DNA of 64,000 bases from Clostridia bacterium (lineage in GTDB: Bacteria; Bacillota_A; Clostridia; Monoglobales; Monoglobaceae): contig JAFSDQ010000015.1 of NCBI GenBank assembly GCA_017436135.1, positions 62,001-126,000 of the forward strand, in the 5' to 3' direction. Of the stretch, positions 15,741 through 24,980 are shown one piece after another. The translations under genes and the position numbers were made by a program. The notes beneath the pieces were generated by a model. The model was not told the origin of the DNA, ran no database searches, and saw only the letters and a program-made list of their open reading frames with translations. The stretch's first letter is position 1, and every line of letters begins with the position of its first letter.

Positions 15741-17931
15741 TTGAGACGCTGTCCCAAACGAATAATTTTACATCATCAATACCACCTGCAGTTATACCGC
15801 TAATTGCACTTGCAGAAATTGTAGCAGTATCTGTTTCAGTATCAACAGATGTTGTAACAATCTTGCATTTTACAAGCTCGTTTCCTTTATATACTGCCAA
15901 AACTGCAAAAGGAGCATTTTCTGAAGTATATTCTTCTATTTCAAGTGCCTCAACTTTTACCTCTGTTGCAGCTGCAATATTAAGGCTTGTAAGAGCTTCA
16001 TCTGCCTGATTTGTAAATTCTGCACCCAACTCCCCGGGGTTGAATATGCGAAGTCCGCTCTTATATAGCTTACTTACATCTGTTGCATTAAGCTCACCTG
16101 CATATAGGGAGAATGTAGCAATATCACCATGGAAAGCAGAGTTTCCAACACCGCCTACAGTACCGCCTATTGCAAGATAGTCAGCTGTATTGTGATTGGC
16201 TCTGCCTTCATAGGCAAGCTGTGAATAATCATATCTCTCCATCGCATTCACGCTACCCTCTGCATATAACACACCATCTACATACAATTTGTGTGACCAT
16301 GTTCCGTTATTTGGATATGTCTCTGTGGGTTTTGATGTCCATGTTCTTGTTACAGCATAGTGATGCCACTGTCCATCATGGGCAGAAAGGTCAGCGAGGG
16401 TCGCCTTTTCTCCTCTGTCCGTTTTATTGGAGAATACCATCGTACCATAGCTGGGGGTTTCATCTGCAAATGCACCTGTTTCAAACTGCACTCTGTAGGC
16501 ATCTTTTACTGCAGTTGAGCCACTAATTGTGTTTACAAACTTGGGATGTCTGCCTACACTGAAGAGCGCCATTCTCTCGCTTGAATTAAGCGTGCCCGTT
16601 GCGTCTGCGTTTACAGTATAGTCAGGGCGTACCCATGCCTCAACGGTTATATTCTCTTCGTCACTAATCTCATAATCATTCAAACGAACTGTCACCTGGG
16701 CTGTGGGGTTCAACAAGTTGCCCGTGGTTGCATCAAGAGAAGCAAATCTCAAGAACTCTACACCGTCTTCCACCATACGCGTAGGCAGAGTATAAGAACC
16801 ACTGAGAGAGTTATCCAGCATAACACCTGCAGATGTTGAATCAGCAGTTGCAGCAACGCCTGTTCCGTCATCTTTGATATCCATACTGAATACCTTTCTG
16901 CCGTTTGCAGGGAAGTATGTATCCCGTGCCGCCTCGTAGTTTGACCTTACTGTTGCCTCGGGCAATACTCCGTCATACATCTTAAAGGTGGAGATATCGC
17001 CACGGAAAGCCTCTGCAGAATTGGTATAACCGCCAATACATAAGTGATTCATGGGATTGCCCGGCGTTCCTGTTGTGATAACCGATCTTGTTGATGTAGC
17101 ACCTGTCTTTGAACCTCTGTACGCGCCGTTTATATAGAGCTTATTCGTCCAAGTTCCCGTGGTTTCTGTGACAGCCGTCCATTCTCTTGTTATAACAAGA
17201 TGCATCCATGTATTGTCAAACTCATCCATATAACCGTTAATCGGATCAGTAGTATCACCTGATGCGGTCACGCTGTAGAATGAATTTTGATCATTAGCAT
17301 CTGCGTTCTGGTTATCATTGTCAAATCTCGGTCCACCGTAGGAAGTATTTCTCACCATCCAGTTAAATTCAAACAAATTCTTGTGAGGGTTAACATCATC
17401 TATACCTCTTGCGCTACCAAAGCTGAATACTCTGTTATAGTCACCCTTCTGCCCTGTAACACGAGTATCTCTTACAGGTCTGATCCAGGTTTCAAAGGTC
17501 AACGCATCCTTATTTGCGATATCAAGGCTATGAGCCATAGGTACAACTATACGTGAGTCTTCCTTGGTATATGAGTATGTTCCTGTACCTACTTTTTCTC
17601 CCGTAACTTCATCCGTAGCAGTATTCTCAAGAACATCACGGGCAAAGGTCAGGTATTTAACCGAGCCCTCCTGGTGATAAACAGGCGGGTCTGTGTGTCC
17701 AGATGTAATACTCTCAATCGACAATGACGAGCCGGATTGGAGATTCCCCTGTGTAGCCGCCGTTGCCGCTACGGTTGTAGTTGTACCATTTACACCTTCA
17801 CCTTCTACACCCGAAATTGCCAATTCGAACAACAACGTAGGAGCAGCAGCTTCCGTTGCCCATACCATTCCAATTGGAAGCAATGACATAAGCATACAAA
17901 TTGCTATTATTATTGCTACACTCTTTTTCAT
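15706..17931 (-). CDS. Secreted protein with two LamG-like domains (frameshifted 3' end)
   Basis: A 741-residue reading frame. Residues 1-25 form a signal peptide (MKKSVAIIIAICMLMSLLPI then VWA-T). Two concanavalin A-like/LamG domains follow: about 130-340 (ALTFETWIRPVRD, FEFNWMVRN, HLVITREWT, KLYINGAYRG, FRGDISTFKMYDGVL) and about 430-640 (ITVEAWVRPDY, HHYAVTRTWTSK, KLYVDGVLY, FHGDIATFSLYAG). A C-terminal beta domain ends in VKLFVWDSVSNVRPLF, a motif common in clostridial surface proteins, then runs out of frame. LamG-like folds bind or surround carbohydrate ligands. It is the last gene of the secreted operon and paralogous to the protein at 23158-24918. Confidence 0.85.
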   Translation of the reverse strand: MKKSVAIIIAICMLMSLLPIGMVWATEAAAPTLLFELAISGVEGEGVNGTTTTVAATAATQGNLQSGSSLSIESITSGHTDPPVYHQEGSVKYLTFARDVLENTATDEVTGEKVGTGTYSYTKEDSRIVVPMAHSLDIANKDALTFETWIRPVRDTRVTGQKGDYNRVFSFGSARGIDDVNPHKNLFEFNWMVRNTSYGGPRFDNDNQNADANDQNSFYSVTASGDTTDPINGYMDEFDNTWMHLVITREWTAVTETTGTWTNKLYINGAYRGSKTGATSTRSVITTGTPGNPMNHLCIGGYTNSAEAFRGDISTFKMYDGVLPEATVRSNYEAARDTYFPANGRKVFSMDIKDDGTGVAATADSTSAGVMLDNSLSGSYTLPTRMVEDGVEFLRFASLDATTGNLLNPTAQVTVRLNDYEISDEENITVEAWVRPDYTVNADATGTLNSSERMALFSVGRHPKFVNTISGSTAVKDAYRVQFETGAFADETPSYGTMVFSNKTDRGEKATLADLSAHDGQWHHYAVTRTWTSKPTETYPNNGTWSHKLYVDGVLYAEGSVNAMERYDYSQLAYEGRANHNTADYLAIGGTVGGVGNSAFHGDIATFSLYAGELNATDVSKLYKSGLRIFNPGELGAEFTNQADEALTSLNIAAATEVKVEALEIEEYTSENAPFAVLAVYKGNELVKCKIVTTSVDTETDTATISASAISGITAGGIDDVKLFVWDSVSNVRPLFKASCL

Positions 17932-17973
17932 AATAATTCCTCCTTTAGAAATTATAGATTTTAATCCCTTGCA

Positions 17974-18098
17974 AAATGGCTGAAATGGGCTGCCCCGACC
18001 TTCACCTCTGCAGAACGGATAAATCCGTTCTATGCCACCTCATCCGTCAGCGGTGAATGAGGTGTACATTTTCCCGAGGCATCCCGTTTCAGCCATTT
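17974..18098. repeat. Palindromic multi-hairpin intergenic element (MITE-like)
   Basis: The ends are a 21-bp inverted repeat with two mismatches (AAATGGCTGAAATGGGCTGCC at 17974-17994 against 18078-18098). Inside are two further hairpins: GAACGGAT/ATCCGTTC (18013-18030) and CACCTCAT/ATGAGGTG (18036-18064) with an inner CCG/CGG stem. No coding potential is visible. It sits in the only large gap of the secreted operon. The CCACCTCATCCGTC core resembles dispersed palindromic repeats I recall from gut Clostridia; copy number cannot be checked here. Confidence 0.6.
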
Positions 18099-18157
18099 CA
18101 CAAATACTTAAAATTATATATATTTTAATACTTTTTCTTAATTTATCTGCAAATCCT

Positions 18158-19891
18158 CTATTTGCTTGTCACTATTCTGTATATAATCACTGCAGTTTCT
18201 GCCCTTGTTGCATTGTTAAGGGGGGCAAACAATCCGTTTCCTACACCATTTACTATTCCCTTTGATGCAAAATATCCAACTGCCGTCTTTGCATAATCGC
18301 TTATGCTCCCGCTGTCTGTAAAGCTTATATCGCCTGTTTCATCTGCACCAAGCGCACGATAAAGAATTGTTACCATATCCTGTCTTGTAATGGGTTCTTC
18401 GGGATAAAATCTGCCGCTGTCGTCACCGAGAGCTATACCCTCTTTATAAGCCCTTGCGATATATGTTGCATACCAGCTGTCAGGGGCAACATCCAAAAAC
18501 GGAGTTTTGTCATAAACAGAGCCTACTCCCATAGACTCTACAACCATCTTTATAAATTCCGCTCTTGTTACGTTATTGTTTGGTGCAAAGGTACCATCAG
18601 GATTTCCGTTTACAACCTTTTTCTCATAGAGAAATTCTATTGCATTCTTTGCCCATGGCACATCATCAATATCCGAGAAAGTAGGAATCTCTTCTGTTTC
18701 GTCACTTGGAAGAACTACGGGTCTTGCCCCTGTAGAGCCGTTATTTCTGTCAGATGGCACCCTATCGACTCCTCCTGTTGAGACGCCACCCTTTTTTTCT
18801 TCTATCAGTCTGTTGAATTCAGAAACTGCCGCCTTGCATGTTTCAAAGTCTCCTCCGCGCAGAGAGCCGATTACCTCTTTATCCTTTCCGTTCTTCAGGT
18901 TCCGGTAATCGCTCCAGTTTATTTCCCAGCCTTCGCCCTTGAAATATTCATCGGAGAAGTTTTTGAATATTTTTTCTACCTTGCTGTCTGTGCCAATTTT
19001 AATCTGCGTTAAAAGCACACTGTCGCAGATATATGCTTTTATCTCTGCTATAGTCTTTTTTCCGTCAAATTCGGCAAGTCTTTCGATTAGCTCCCCTTCG
19101 TCTATAACCTCATAGAGCTCCCTGGCAATGCTCGGGGTGTCGTCTGCGTCTTCTTCTACCTCAAAGCCAAAGTCTTTATAGTATGTATCGTACCAAGTCT
19201 GCCAATCGTCGCTATCTTTTATAACCATAAACTTTGCCCCTGCCACTGCCCCGTCATACTTTTCCTTGACATAATCCATTGCTTCAATGATGCCTTCCTC
19301 GTCATCGGCTGCAGGCACTGTGTAGGTTGCGTCGTTCTTCATAAGATACTCAAACTCCAAAGCCCCGTCTGCCTTGTCTTTGATTGAGTTATAGCCGCTT
19401 ACATCTACCCCCAGAATTTGTGCGTTTCTCGGAACACCAACAACACTTCCCATAGTTGCAGTGTCGCTGCTTGCGGCATCACGGACAGCTTCAAGCAATG
19501 CTACTCTCTGCTCCAGACTGCCGTATGAAAATGTAGTGGTATACTTCGAGAGCTTTGCTCCCGAAATCTCCAGGGTGTAGTCAGCACCGGCAATTTCCGG
19601 CATTTTTATTTCACCAAAGTCAAACCGTACAACATTTCCGACCAATTTAGTGCTTGTAAAATCAACCATCACATCTGCGTCGGGGTCTGCCGTTGTATCT
19701 ATCAACCTGAAAATAAGCGTTGCATTTGCTCTTGATGAGCTGACTGCCCCCTCGACCCTTATGGAATGCTCCCTCGCGTTATATACTATGTTCACATCCG
19801 ATATTGTACCAAGCTCCGCATCTGCAAAAACGAGGCTCATTCCACAGGATAACGCAAGCGCCAATAAAATTGCTAATATTCTCTTTATCAT
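18158..19891 (-). CDS. Secreted protein with three C-terminal SLH domains
   Basis: A 577-residue exported protein. Residues 1-23 are a signal peptide (RILAILLALALSCGMSLVFA). Residues about 25-130 form a beta-rich domain. The middle is mostly helical and unassigned. The C-terminus has three S-layer homology repeats: FSDIDDVPWAKNAIEFLYEK (from about 410), FLDVAPDSWYATYIARAYKE and FTDSGSISDYAKTAVGYFAS, each with the trailing NxxxTRAE/TRQD motif. SLH triplets bind pyruvylated cell-wall polymer, so this protein can fasten to the wall. It lies 14 bp after the gene at 19906 and is probably an anchor or assembly partner for the operon. Confidence 0.9.
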   Translation of the reverse strand: MIKRILAILLALALSCGMSLVFADAELGTISDVNIVYNAREHSIRVEGAVSSSRANATLIFRLIDTTADPDADVMVDFTSTKLVGNVVRFDFGEIKMPEIAGADYTLEISGAKLSKYTTTFSYGSLEQRVALLEAVRDAASSDTATMGSVVGVPRNAQILGVDVSGYNSIKDKADGALEFEYLMKNDATYTVPAADDEEGIIEAMDYVKEKYDGAVAGAKFMVIKDSDDWQTWYDTYYKDFGFEVEEDADDTPSIARELYEVIDEGELIERLAEFDGKKTIAEIKAYICDSVLLTQIKIGTDSKVEKIFKNFSDEYFKGEGWEINWSDYRNLKNGKDKEVIGSLRGGDFETCKAAVSEFNRLIEEKKGGVSTGGVDRVPSDRNNGSTGARPVVLPSDETEEIPTFSDIDDVPWAKNAIEFLYEKKVVNGNPDGTFAPNNNVTRAEFIKMVVESMGVGSVYDKTPFLDVAPDSWYATYIARAYKEGIALGDDSGRFYPEEPITRQDMVTILYRALGADETGDISFTDSGSISDYAKTAVGYFASKGIVNGVGNGLFAPLNNATRAETAVIIYRIVTSK

Positions 19892-19905
19892 ATTTTATAC
19901 CTCCG

Positions 19906-22900
19906 TTATCTCACAATATCCTTGTATATTATAATGGTCTGAACCTGTCCGCCGCTATAAAATACATACACATAATCGCCTACAGAAATATTATCTATTG
20001 CCGCCTTTTCAACAAAATACTTATCTTCAACCTGCCTCTTGTCTACAAGGCAAACATTTCCTGTAAGGGGTGCAACCTCTTGAGTCTTTGTCGTTCCGTC
20101 ATCAACCTCAACTGTGATATAGCTCTCGTTCCTGTCTGCAACCTTACCCAGTATACCCTTTGTATGCTGCGAGTTTGCTTCAGGACTACATTCAGGTCTT
20201 TTAAAGCTTGCTATATATTTTGTATCATCATTGTTTTTTTCCTTAAGGCTGTCATCTATGGGGTTATCTACACCCTCGCGCGTGTGTGCGCCTCCTTGCA
20301 GGAAGTATGTAACCGCCCTTTGAATGGTTCCGTCAGGAAAAACCTTAAGCCTGAACACATCTCCCGGCTTTGCATATTTCAGCTTCTCTACGCTATTAAC
20401 TATAGATGTCGCGACGACCGCATCGGTATCAACCTCGTACTTTCCTGTTAAATCAAGCTTGTATGTTACCTTTCCGCCGTTATACCAGCCGTGGATAAGA
20501 GTTATCGCATCTCCGTCTTCGTTAAGACCCTCACTTGATGATTCGTAAACAAAATGCGAATTCAGGCTCAACCTGCTTGTGTAGTTAGTCCAAACAAGTA
20601 TATCTGCTTCCCTTTCGCTTCCCGTTGTAGAATATATGCCGCCTGCAAACTCATAGTTAGTGCTGTTAAGCACGCTCTCTGCGGGCAAAACAGAGCACGC
20701 TGTATCACGGTCATCTCTTGTTTTTGAACCATAAAAAGCGAACACCTTTGCAGTCGTTTTATTGGCATAGAACAGGAATTTGTTCGAAACCTTGTTAAAC
20801 AGCATCTGCGAGCTCGCAACATACATAAATTTATCTGTAGTATTGCTGAGACACTTGAGTAAATCGTCGTGTCCGCCCTCACCAATAGTTTCTGCAGTAT
20901 CAAGTGCAAACAACTTATTTTCGGCATTTATGCGATAACGTACAACCTCTTCCGAAACAATATCCGAAAGTCCGCGGAAGCCGTTTTCAACTCCGTCTGT
21001 TAAAACACTCTTGTTGTCTATCTTTATGCCGTCTGCCGTTACCTTGTCTGCTATATCGTAAATAACCGCCTTTGCATCCATTGTCATTATTTTAATCCGG
21101 ACATCCTTATCAAATCCGATATCAGTTGCACTATAGCCCATAAACAAGCCTGTCTGCCATCCTGTCGGGTCGCTTGTTGCCGCTTTTACGATATCACCGT
21201 ATATATTGAAGTAATACAGACTGTTCTGCCCTATTGTTGGCTCTGTTTCGCTGCTCATCGGGATATAATTATGAGAAATCTCACGCCAGACGTCATTTAA
21301 ATAAATTTCTCCATCCTCTATCTTGGTAATTTTACCGCTCTCACTTGACTCTGCAACGAACATTCTTATAAGCTTTTTACCGTCTTCGTTCTTACTTTCG
21401 TATACAGTTACCACATTGCCCACATCAAGCTTTTTAAGCTCAACTGCCTCACCGAGAGCATTCTGGACAAATACATTGTCGTCCGAACTCCACTCTATGC
21501 TGTCATTGCTGAAATCGGCCTTAAACGCGCTAAAATCGGCTGCAATAGACGATATCACATAATCATCATATTCTTCTATTACGATATTCTGACTTCCGTC
21601 ATTGTTTTCAATAACACGAAGCTTACCGATAAAATTATCGAGGTTGTCAATCATATCCTCAAGGGATTTTTCTGCGGCTACGCCATTATAAATAACACGT
21701 GAAGAAGCTTTAAAATCTATTGTTTCCTCTTTTTCGTCGCCCTTTTCAAAATATGTAATCCCATCATTGTCAAGACTCACTATTTCACATTCTTTTGAAG
21801 AAATGTCAATAATCTCTGTCGAGTCTGCGGGTATAATCGCTTTTATGGTCTTAACTCCATTCTTTACCCGATAATAAAATTCGGAGTCTATTCCCAAAAA
21901 ACCTCCTGCCGCACTGTTTCCTACCTTGTAGGTTTCATTGTTTATCCGCACCTCGTTCGTCCCAAGGTCAGTATCAGGAAGGTTAAGAGATGAGAAAGAG
22001 TTCGCTGTAACTATTCCCTCTCCTCTGTATATGTTTTGAGTATCACAAAGTATGCTGTCCAAAGTATCGTAAGTCACATGCTCGTTATAAATACCGTTTG
22101 GCACTATACAGTCTGCCTCTATCGCATTTTTCAAAAGTCTTACCATGCCGCCGCGGCTTAACATCTCATCCTTAAGCGTGCCCTTTACTATGCGCTCTTT
22201 TATAGCAGTAGTTATATATCCATTCGGGTATCCGCCCGCCTCTTCTGCAATTTTGCGGTATCCGAGAACTCTTACCAAAACCGTAGCCGCATCAATTTCT
22301 GTTATAAACTCATTGGGGGAGAAGGTGTTCTCCGTCGTGCCGTTCATAACACCAACGCCGCCGAGATAGCCTATTGCCAGGGCATTTGGATTTTCTGCAT
22401 TCACATCCGAAAATTTTGCCGACTCTACTTTAATGCCATCATCTTCTGTAGAATTTACATCCTTATATATTGCGTAAACTGCACTTGCAAATTCGCCTCT
22501 TGTAACGGGCATATTCTCGTCAAAAACGCTTTCTAATAAGTTAATCATTCCAAGCTGCTGGAGCAAATCTATATCTCTCTTAAACTTCTCATCCGTTATA
22601 TCAACATAACGACTCTTTCCCGAATACTCTCTGTAAACCGGCTTTTCTTTGGGCTTGCCAAAGAATTGGAAGCCATAAAAGTTCATAGTCGATGCTGCTG
22701 TCGTTATATACACATCATGCACACCCGTAACCTTCTGCAGCATTTCTGCAGAGTTGGTTTCGGGTACTGCAAATTCAATCTGGGTAATCGGAACCAAAGC
22801 AATAGGGTCGCTGTTTGGACTATCAATCATAATCTTAATCATTGACGCATGTCCCGCTCTTGCACCCGCGGTTGCCTCAACTGTTAAAGGCGCCGTTTTT

Positions 22901-23139
22901 CCAAAATCTATCTTTCTGTATACAAGATAGCCCTGCGGCCAGATTGAACCTATTCTGTTCGCCATGAACTGCAGGTCTCCTACTCCTGCTATTGAGCTTT
23001 CTTTGTCAAGGGTTGTCGCATCTATATAATTAAATGCATCTGCCGCAAAAGAGCTTGTCGGAATCAAAACCGTCGTCAGGATTATAGAAAAAGCCAGCAT
23101 AAAAATCAGAAATTTTTTCATTTTATTTTGTCTTTTCAT
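19906..23139 (-). CDS. Large secreted protein: CBM-like N-terminus plus SLH repeats
   Basis: A 1077-residue exported protein. After a signal peptide (about residues 8-32) comes a CBM6-like beta domain (about 40-165: YLVYRKIDFGKTAPLTVEA, HDVYITTAASTMNFYGFQFF). Two or three SLH-like repeats follow (about 185-350: YVDITDEKFKRDIDLLQQLG, FSDVNAENPNALAIGYLGGV), more divergent than in the neighbour. The remaining 700 residues are beta-rich with no family I recognise. The mature protein would be wall-associated. The ATG at 23139 has GGAGG 11 bases upstream, rather far; an in-frame ATG six codons downstream (MKKFLIF) is an alternative that keeps the signal peptide. Confidence 0.82.
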   Translation of the reverse strand: MKRQNKMKKFLIFMLAFSIILTTVLIPTSSFAADAFNYIDATTLDKESSIAGVGDLQFMANRIGSIWPQGYLVYRKIDFGKTAPLTVEATAGARAGHASMIKIMIDSPNSDPIALVPITQIEFAVPETNSAEMLQKVTGVHDVYITTAASTMNFYGFQFFGKPKEKPVYREYSGKSRYVDITDEKFKRDIDLLQQLGMINLLESVFDENMPVTRGEFASAVYAIYKDVNSTEDDGIKVESAKFSDVNAENPNALAIGYLGGVGVMNGTTENTFSPNEFITEIDAATVLVRVLGYRKIAEEAGGYPNGYITTAIKERIVKGTLKDEMLSRGGMVRLLKNAIEADCIVPNGIYNEHVTYDTLDSILCDTQNIYRGEGIVTANSFSSLNLPDTDLGTNEVRINNETYKVGNSAAGGFLGIDSEFYYRVKNGVKTIKAIIPADSTEIIDISSKECEIVSLDNDGITYFEKGDEKEETIDFKASSRVIYNGVAAEKSLEDMIDNLDNFIGKLRVIENNDGSQNIVIEEYDDYVISSIAADFSAFKADFSNDSIEWSSDDNVFVQNALGEAVELKKLDVGNVVTVYESKNEDGKKLIRMFVAESSESGKITKIEDGEIYLNDVWREISHNYIPMSSETEPTIGQNSLYYFNIYGDIVKAATSDPTGWQTGLFMGYSATDIGFDKDVRIKIMTMDAKAVIYDIADKVTADGIKIDNKSVLTDGVENGFRGLSDIVSEEVVRYRINAENKLFALDTAETIGEGGHDDLLKCLSNTTDKFMYVASSQMLFNKVSNKFLFYANKTTAKVFAFYGSKTRDDRDTACSVLPAESVLNSTNYEFAGGIYSTTGSEREADILVWTNYTSRLSLNSHFVYESSSEGLNEDGDAITLIHGWYNGGKVTYKLDLTGKYEVDTDAVVATSIVNSVEKLKYAKPGDVFRLKVFPDGTIQRAVTYFLQGGAHTREGVDNPIDDSLKEKNNDDTKYIASFKRPECSPEANSQHTKGILGKVADRNESYITVEVDDGTTKTQEVAPLTGNVCLVDKRQVEDKYFVEKAAIDNISVGDYVYVFYSGGQVQTIIIYKDIVR

Positions 23140-23157
23140 TTACTCATGCGCCTCCTT

Positions 23158-24918
23158 TCAGTCAAGTATGATTTGTCTGGTAATCGCAACTGCACCCTCG
23201 ACAGAATCATATTTCCATGCAATCGCCTTTATTTTGTAATCCGAGCCATCATCCAAATCTATCCCCGCTGTATTTGCCATAAGCTTTCCTGCTTCAACGT
23301 TGGCATCAGGGATAATTTTGTTCATTATGCCATCCTTATAAACAATCATTGTCAGAACATAATTACCCTCTCCAACCACAGGAACAGAAATCGTAACCGC
23401 ATCTGACTTTTCAAGGGTTTCTGCATATCCTTCTATCTGTACCGAGTCATCAGGTGCTATGCCCTCGAAAAATGCTTCCGTCTTAAATGGGAGGCTGTAA
23501 GCCCCAAGCCACTTTCCGTTTATATCCTTCAGGTCTTTCGAGAACCAAATCTGATAGCTCTCGCCATAATCAAGGACATCGTTAATAGGTATTGTGACTT
23601 CTCCTGCATTATATTCTATAGTCCCTGTATTGAGCTCTTTTAAACCATCTGCGCTCTTGATTTTTACATTCTCTTTGGTTATAAGAGCCGGGTCTACCTC
23701 GCCGCTTAAGGTAAAGCTTATACTGTCGGGTGTCGCTGATACCACCTTTTCATCTGTCTCAAATGCGGGTGTTGCCGCCTCCACATACGGCTTCTTGCTT
23801 GCAAGGTACATATCCTCCACCAGCTCGCTTATATTGTCATCTATGCCGCCCTGATAGAGTCTGAATTCCGCAATATCACCCTTGAAGGCACTTCCGTCTC
23901 TACCAAGGTTTGTAAGATTTTCGCTGGATGTACTGCCTCCGATTACAAGATGGTTTAGGGGATTAGTTTCGCTTGCCGCAGATGACGGATAATCCCCCTT
24001 TGTAACCTCTATACTTGATTTCACACCTCTGTAGACACCGTCTATATAAATTCTGGATTCCCATTTTCCTTTTCCTGAATCTCCCTGTACCCATTTTCTT
24101 GTAATTACCAAATGAGTCCACTGTCCGTTTATAGACTGTCCGTTTAATTTCTCGTCTATATATCCAACTGCAGGATGGGGGTCAATTTTTGCATCATAGA
24201 AACTGAAATATACATCGCTTCCATCTGTTTTGGGTTGCGGCGTAAATCTGGGTCCGCCGCTTGATGAATTTCTTGTCATCCAGTTAAACTCAACTACAGT
24301 AGTTGCCGTAGTTGCGCCGTACGCTCCTCTTGCGCTTCCCAAAGAGAAAACATCAAAATAATCTCTGTGGTTTGTTGCCGCACCCGCTGCGTTTGCTCTG
24401 TTGTCGTTTAAATCTCTGGTCGGTCTTACCCATGCTTCAAAAATCAAATCCTGATTTGCTATATCAAGAGATTTGTCAAGCGGAACAACCAAACGCGCAT
24501 TACCTCTGTCGGTCACATAATCGTAGGTTGTTACATCATCATCGTTCTTTGGTCTGCTTGCCGCGAACTTTATATATTTTATGTTTGTATTGTTTTCGCC
24601 CGCTTCTTTTCCGTAAATCGCAGACGTATCATGAGCATTTGTAATGCCACCCACAAAGAAATCAGAGGAAACACCATCTACTTTTTGTATATACTTATCT
24701 GTTTCCCCGCTCGCCTTTACAAGGGATGTTGCCGCAAGTCTGCCTTCGCTCTCAATATCCGCAATGCTGACTCCGTTTTCTCCGCCGTCTTGTATTTCCA
24801 TATCGAAAATCAGCTTGGCAGGTTGACCTTCCGCCACATCGGCTCCTGATGCAACACCAACTGAAAAAAACCATGTCATCAGGCATATTGCCATCAATAA
24901 AGCTATTCTTTTCTGCAT
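23158..24918 (-). CDS. Secreted LamG-domain protein with Ig-like C-terminus
   Basis: A 586-residue exported protein. Residues 1-25 are a signal peptide. Residues about 145-375 form a LamG/concanavalin A-like domain (LIFEAWVRPTRDL, VEFNWMTRNSSSGGPRF, HLVITRKWVQG, RIYIDGVYRGVKS, FKGDIAEFRLYQGG). A SbsA-type Ig-like domain (about 390-480: ITFTLSGEVDP-like strand, YQIWFSKDLKDINGKWLG) and a terminal beta domain follow. It closely parallels the frameshifted LamG protein at the end of the operon, including the PRF motif before the ligand face. GGAGGAAGT precedes the ATG. Probable role: carbohydrate recognition at the surface (inference). Confidence 0.87.
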   Translation of the reverse strand: MQKRIALLMAICLMTWFFSVGVASGADVAEGQPAKLIFDMEIQDGGENGVSIADIESEGRLAATSLVKASGETDKYIQKVDGVSSDFFVGGITNAHDTSAIYGKEAGENNTNIKYIKFAASRPKNDDDVTTYDYVTDRGNARLVVPLDKSLDIANQDLIFEAWVRPTRDLNDNRANAAGAATNHRDYFDVFSLGSARGAYGATTATTVVEFNWMTRNSSSGGPRFTPQPKTDGSDVYFSFYDAKIDPHPAVGYIDEKLNGQSINGQWTHLVITRKWVQGDSGKGKWESRIYIDGVYRGVKSSIEVTKGDYPSSAASETNPLNHLVIGGSTSSENLTNLGRDGSAFKGDIAEFRLYQGGIDDNISELVEDMYLASKKPYVEAATPAFETDEKVVSATPDSISFTLSGEVDPALITKENVKIKSADGLKELNTGTIEYNAGEVTIPINDVLDYGESYQIWFSKDLKDINGKWLGAYSLPFKTEAFFEGIAPDDSVQIEGYAETLEKSDAVTISVPVVGEGNYVLTMIVYKDGIMNKIIPDANVEAGKLMANTAGIDLDDGSDYKIKAIAWKYDSVEGAVAITRQIILD

Positions 24919-24980
24919 ATTACTTCCTCCTTATGTATTTGCAATTGCGGGGCAAAAGCCCCACAATCACAAAAGTAAGC

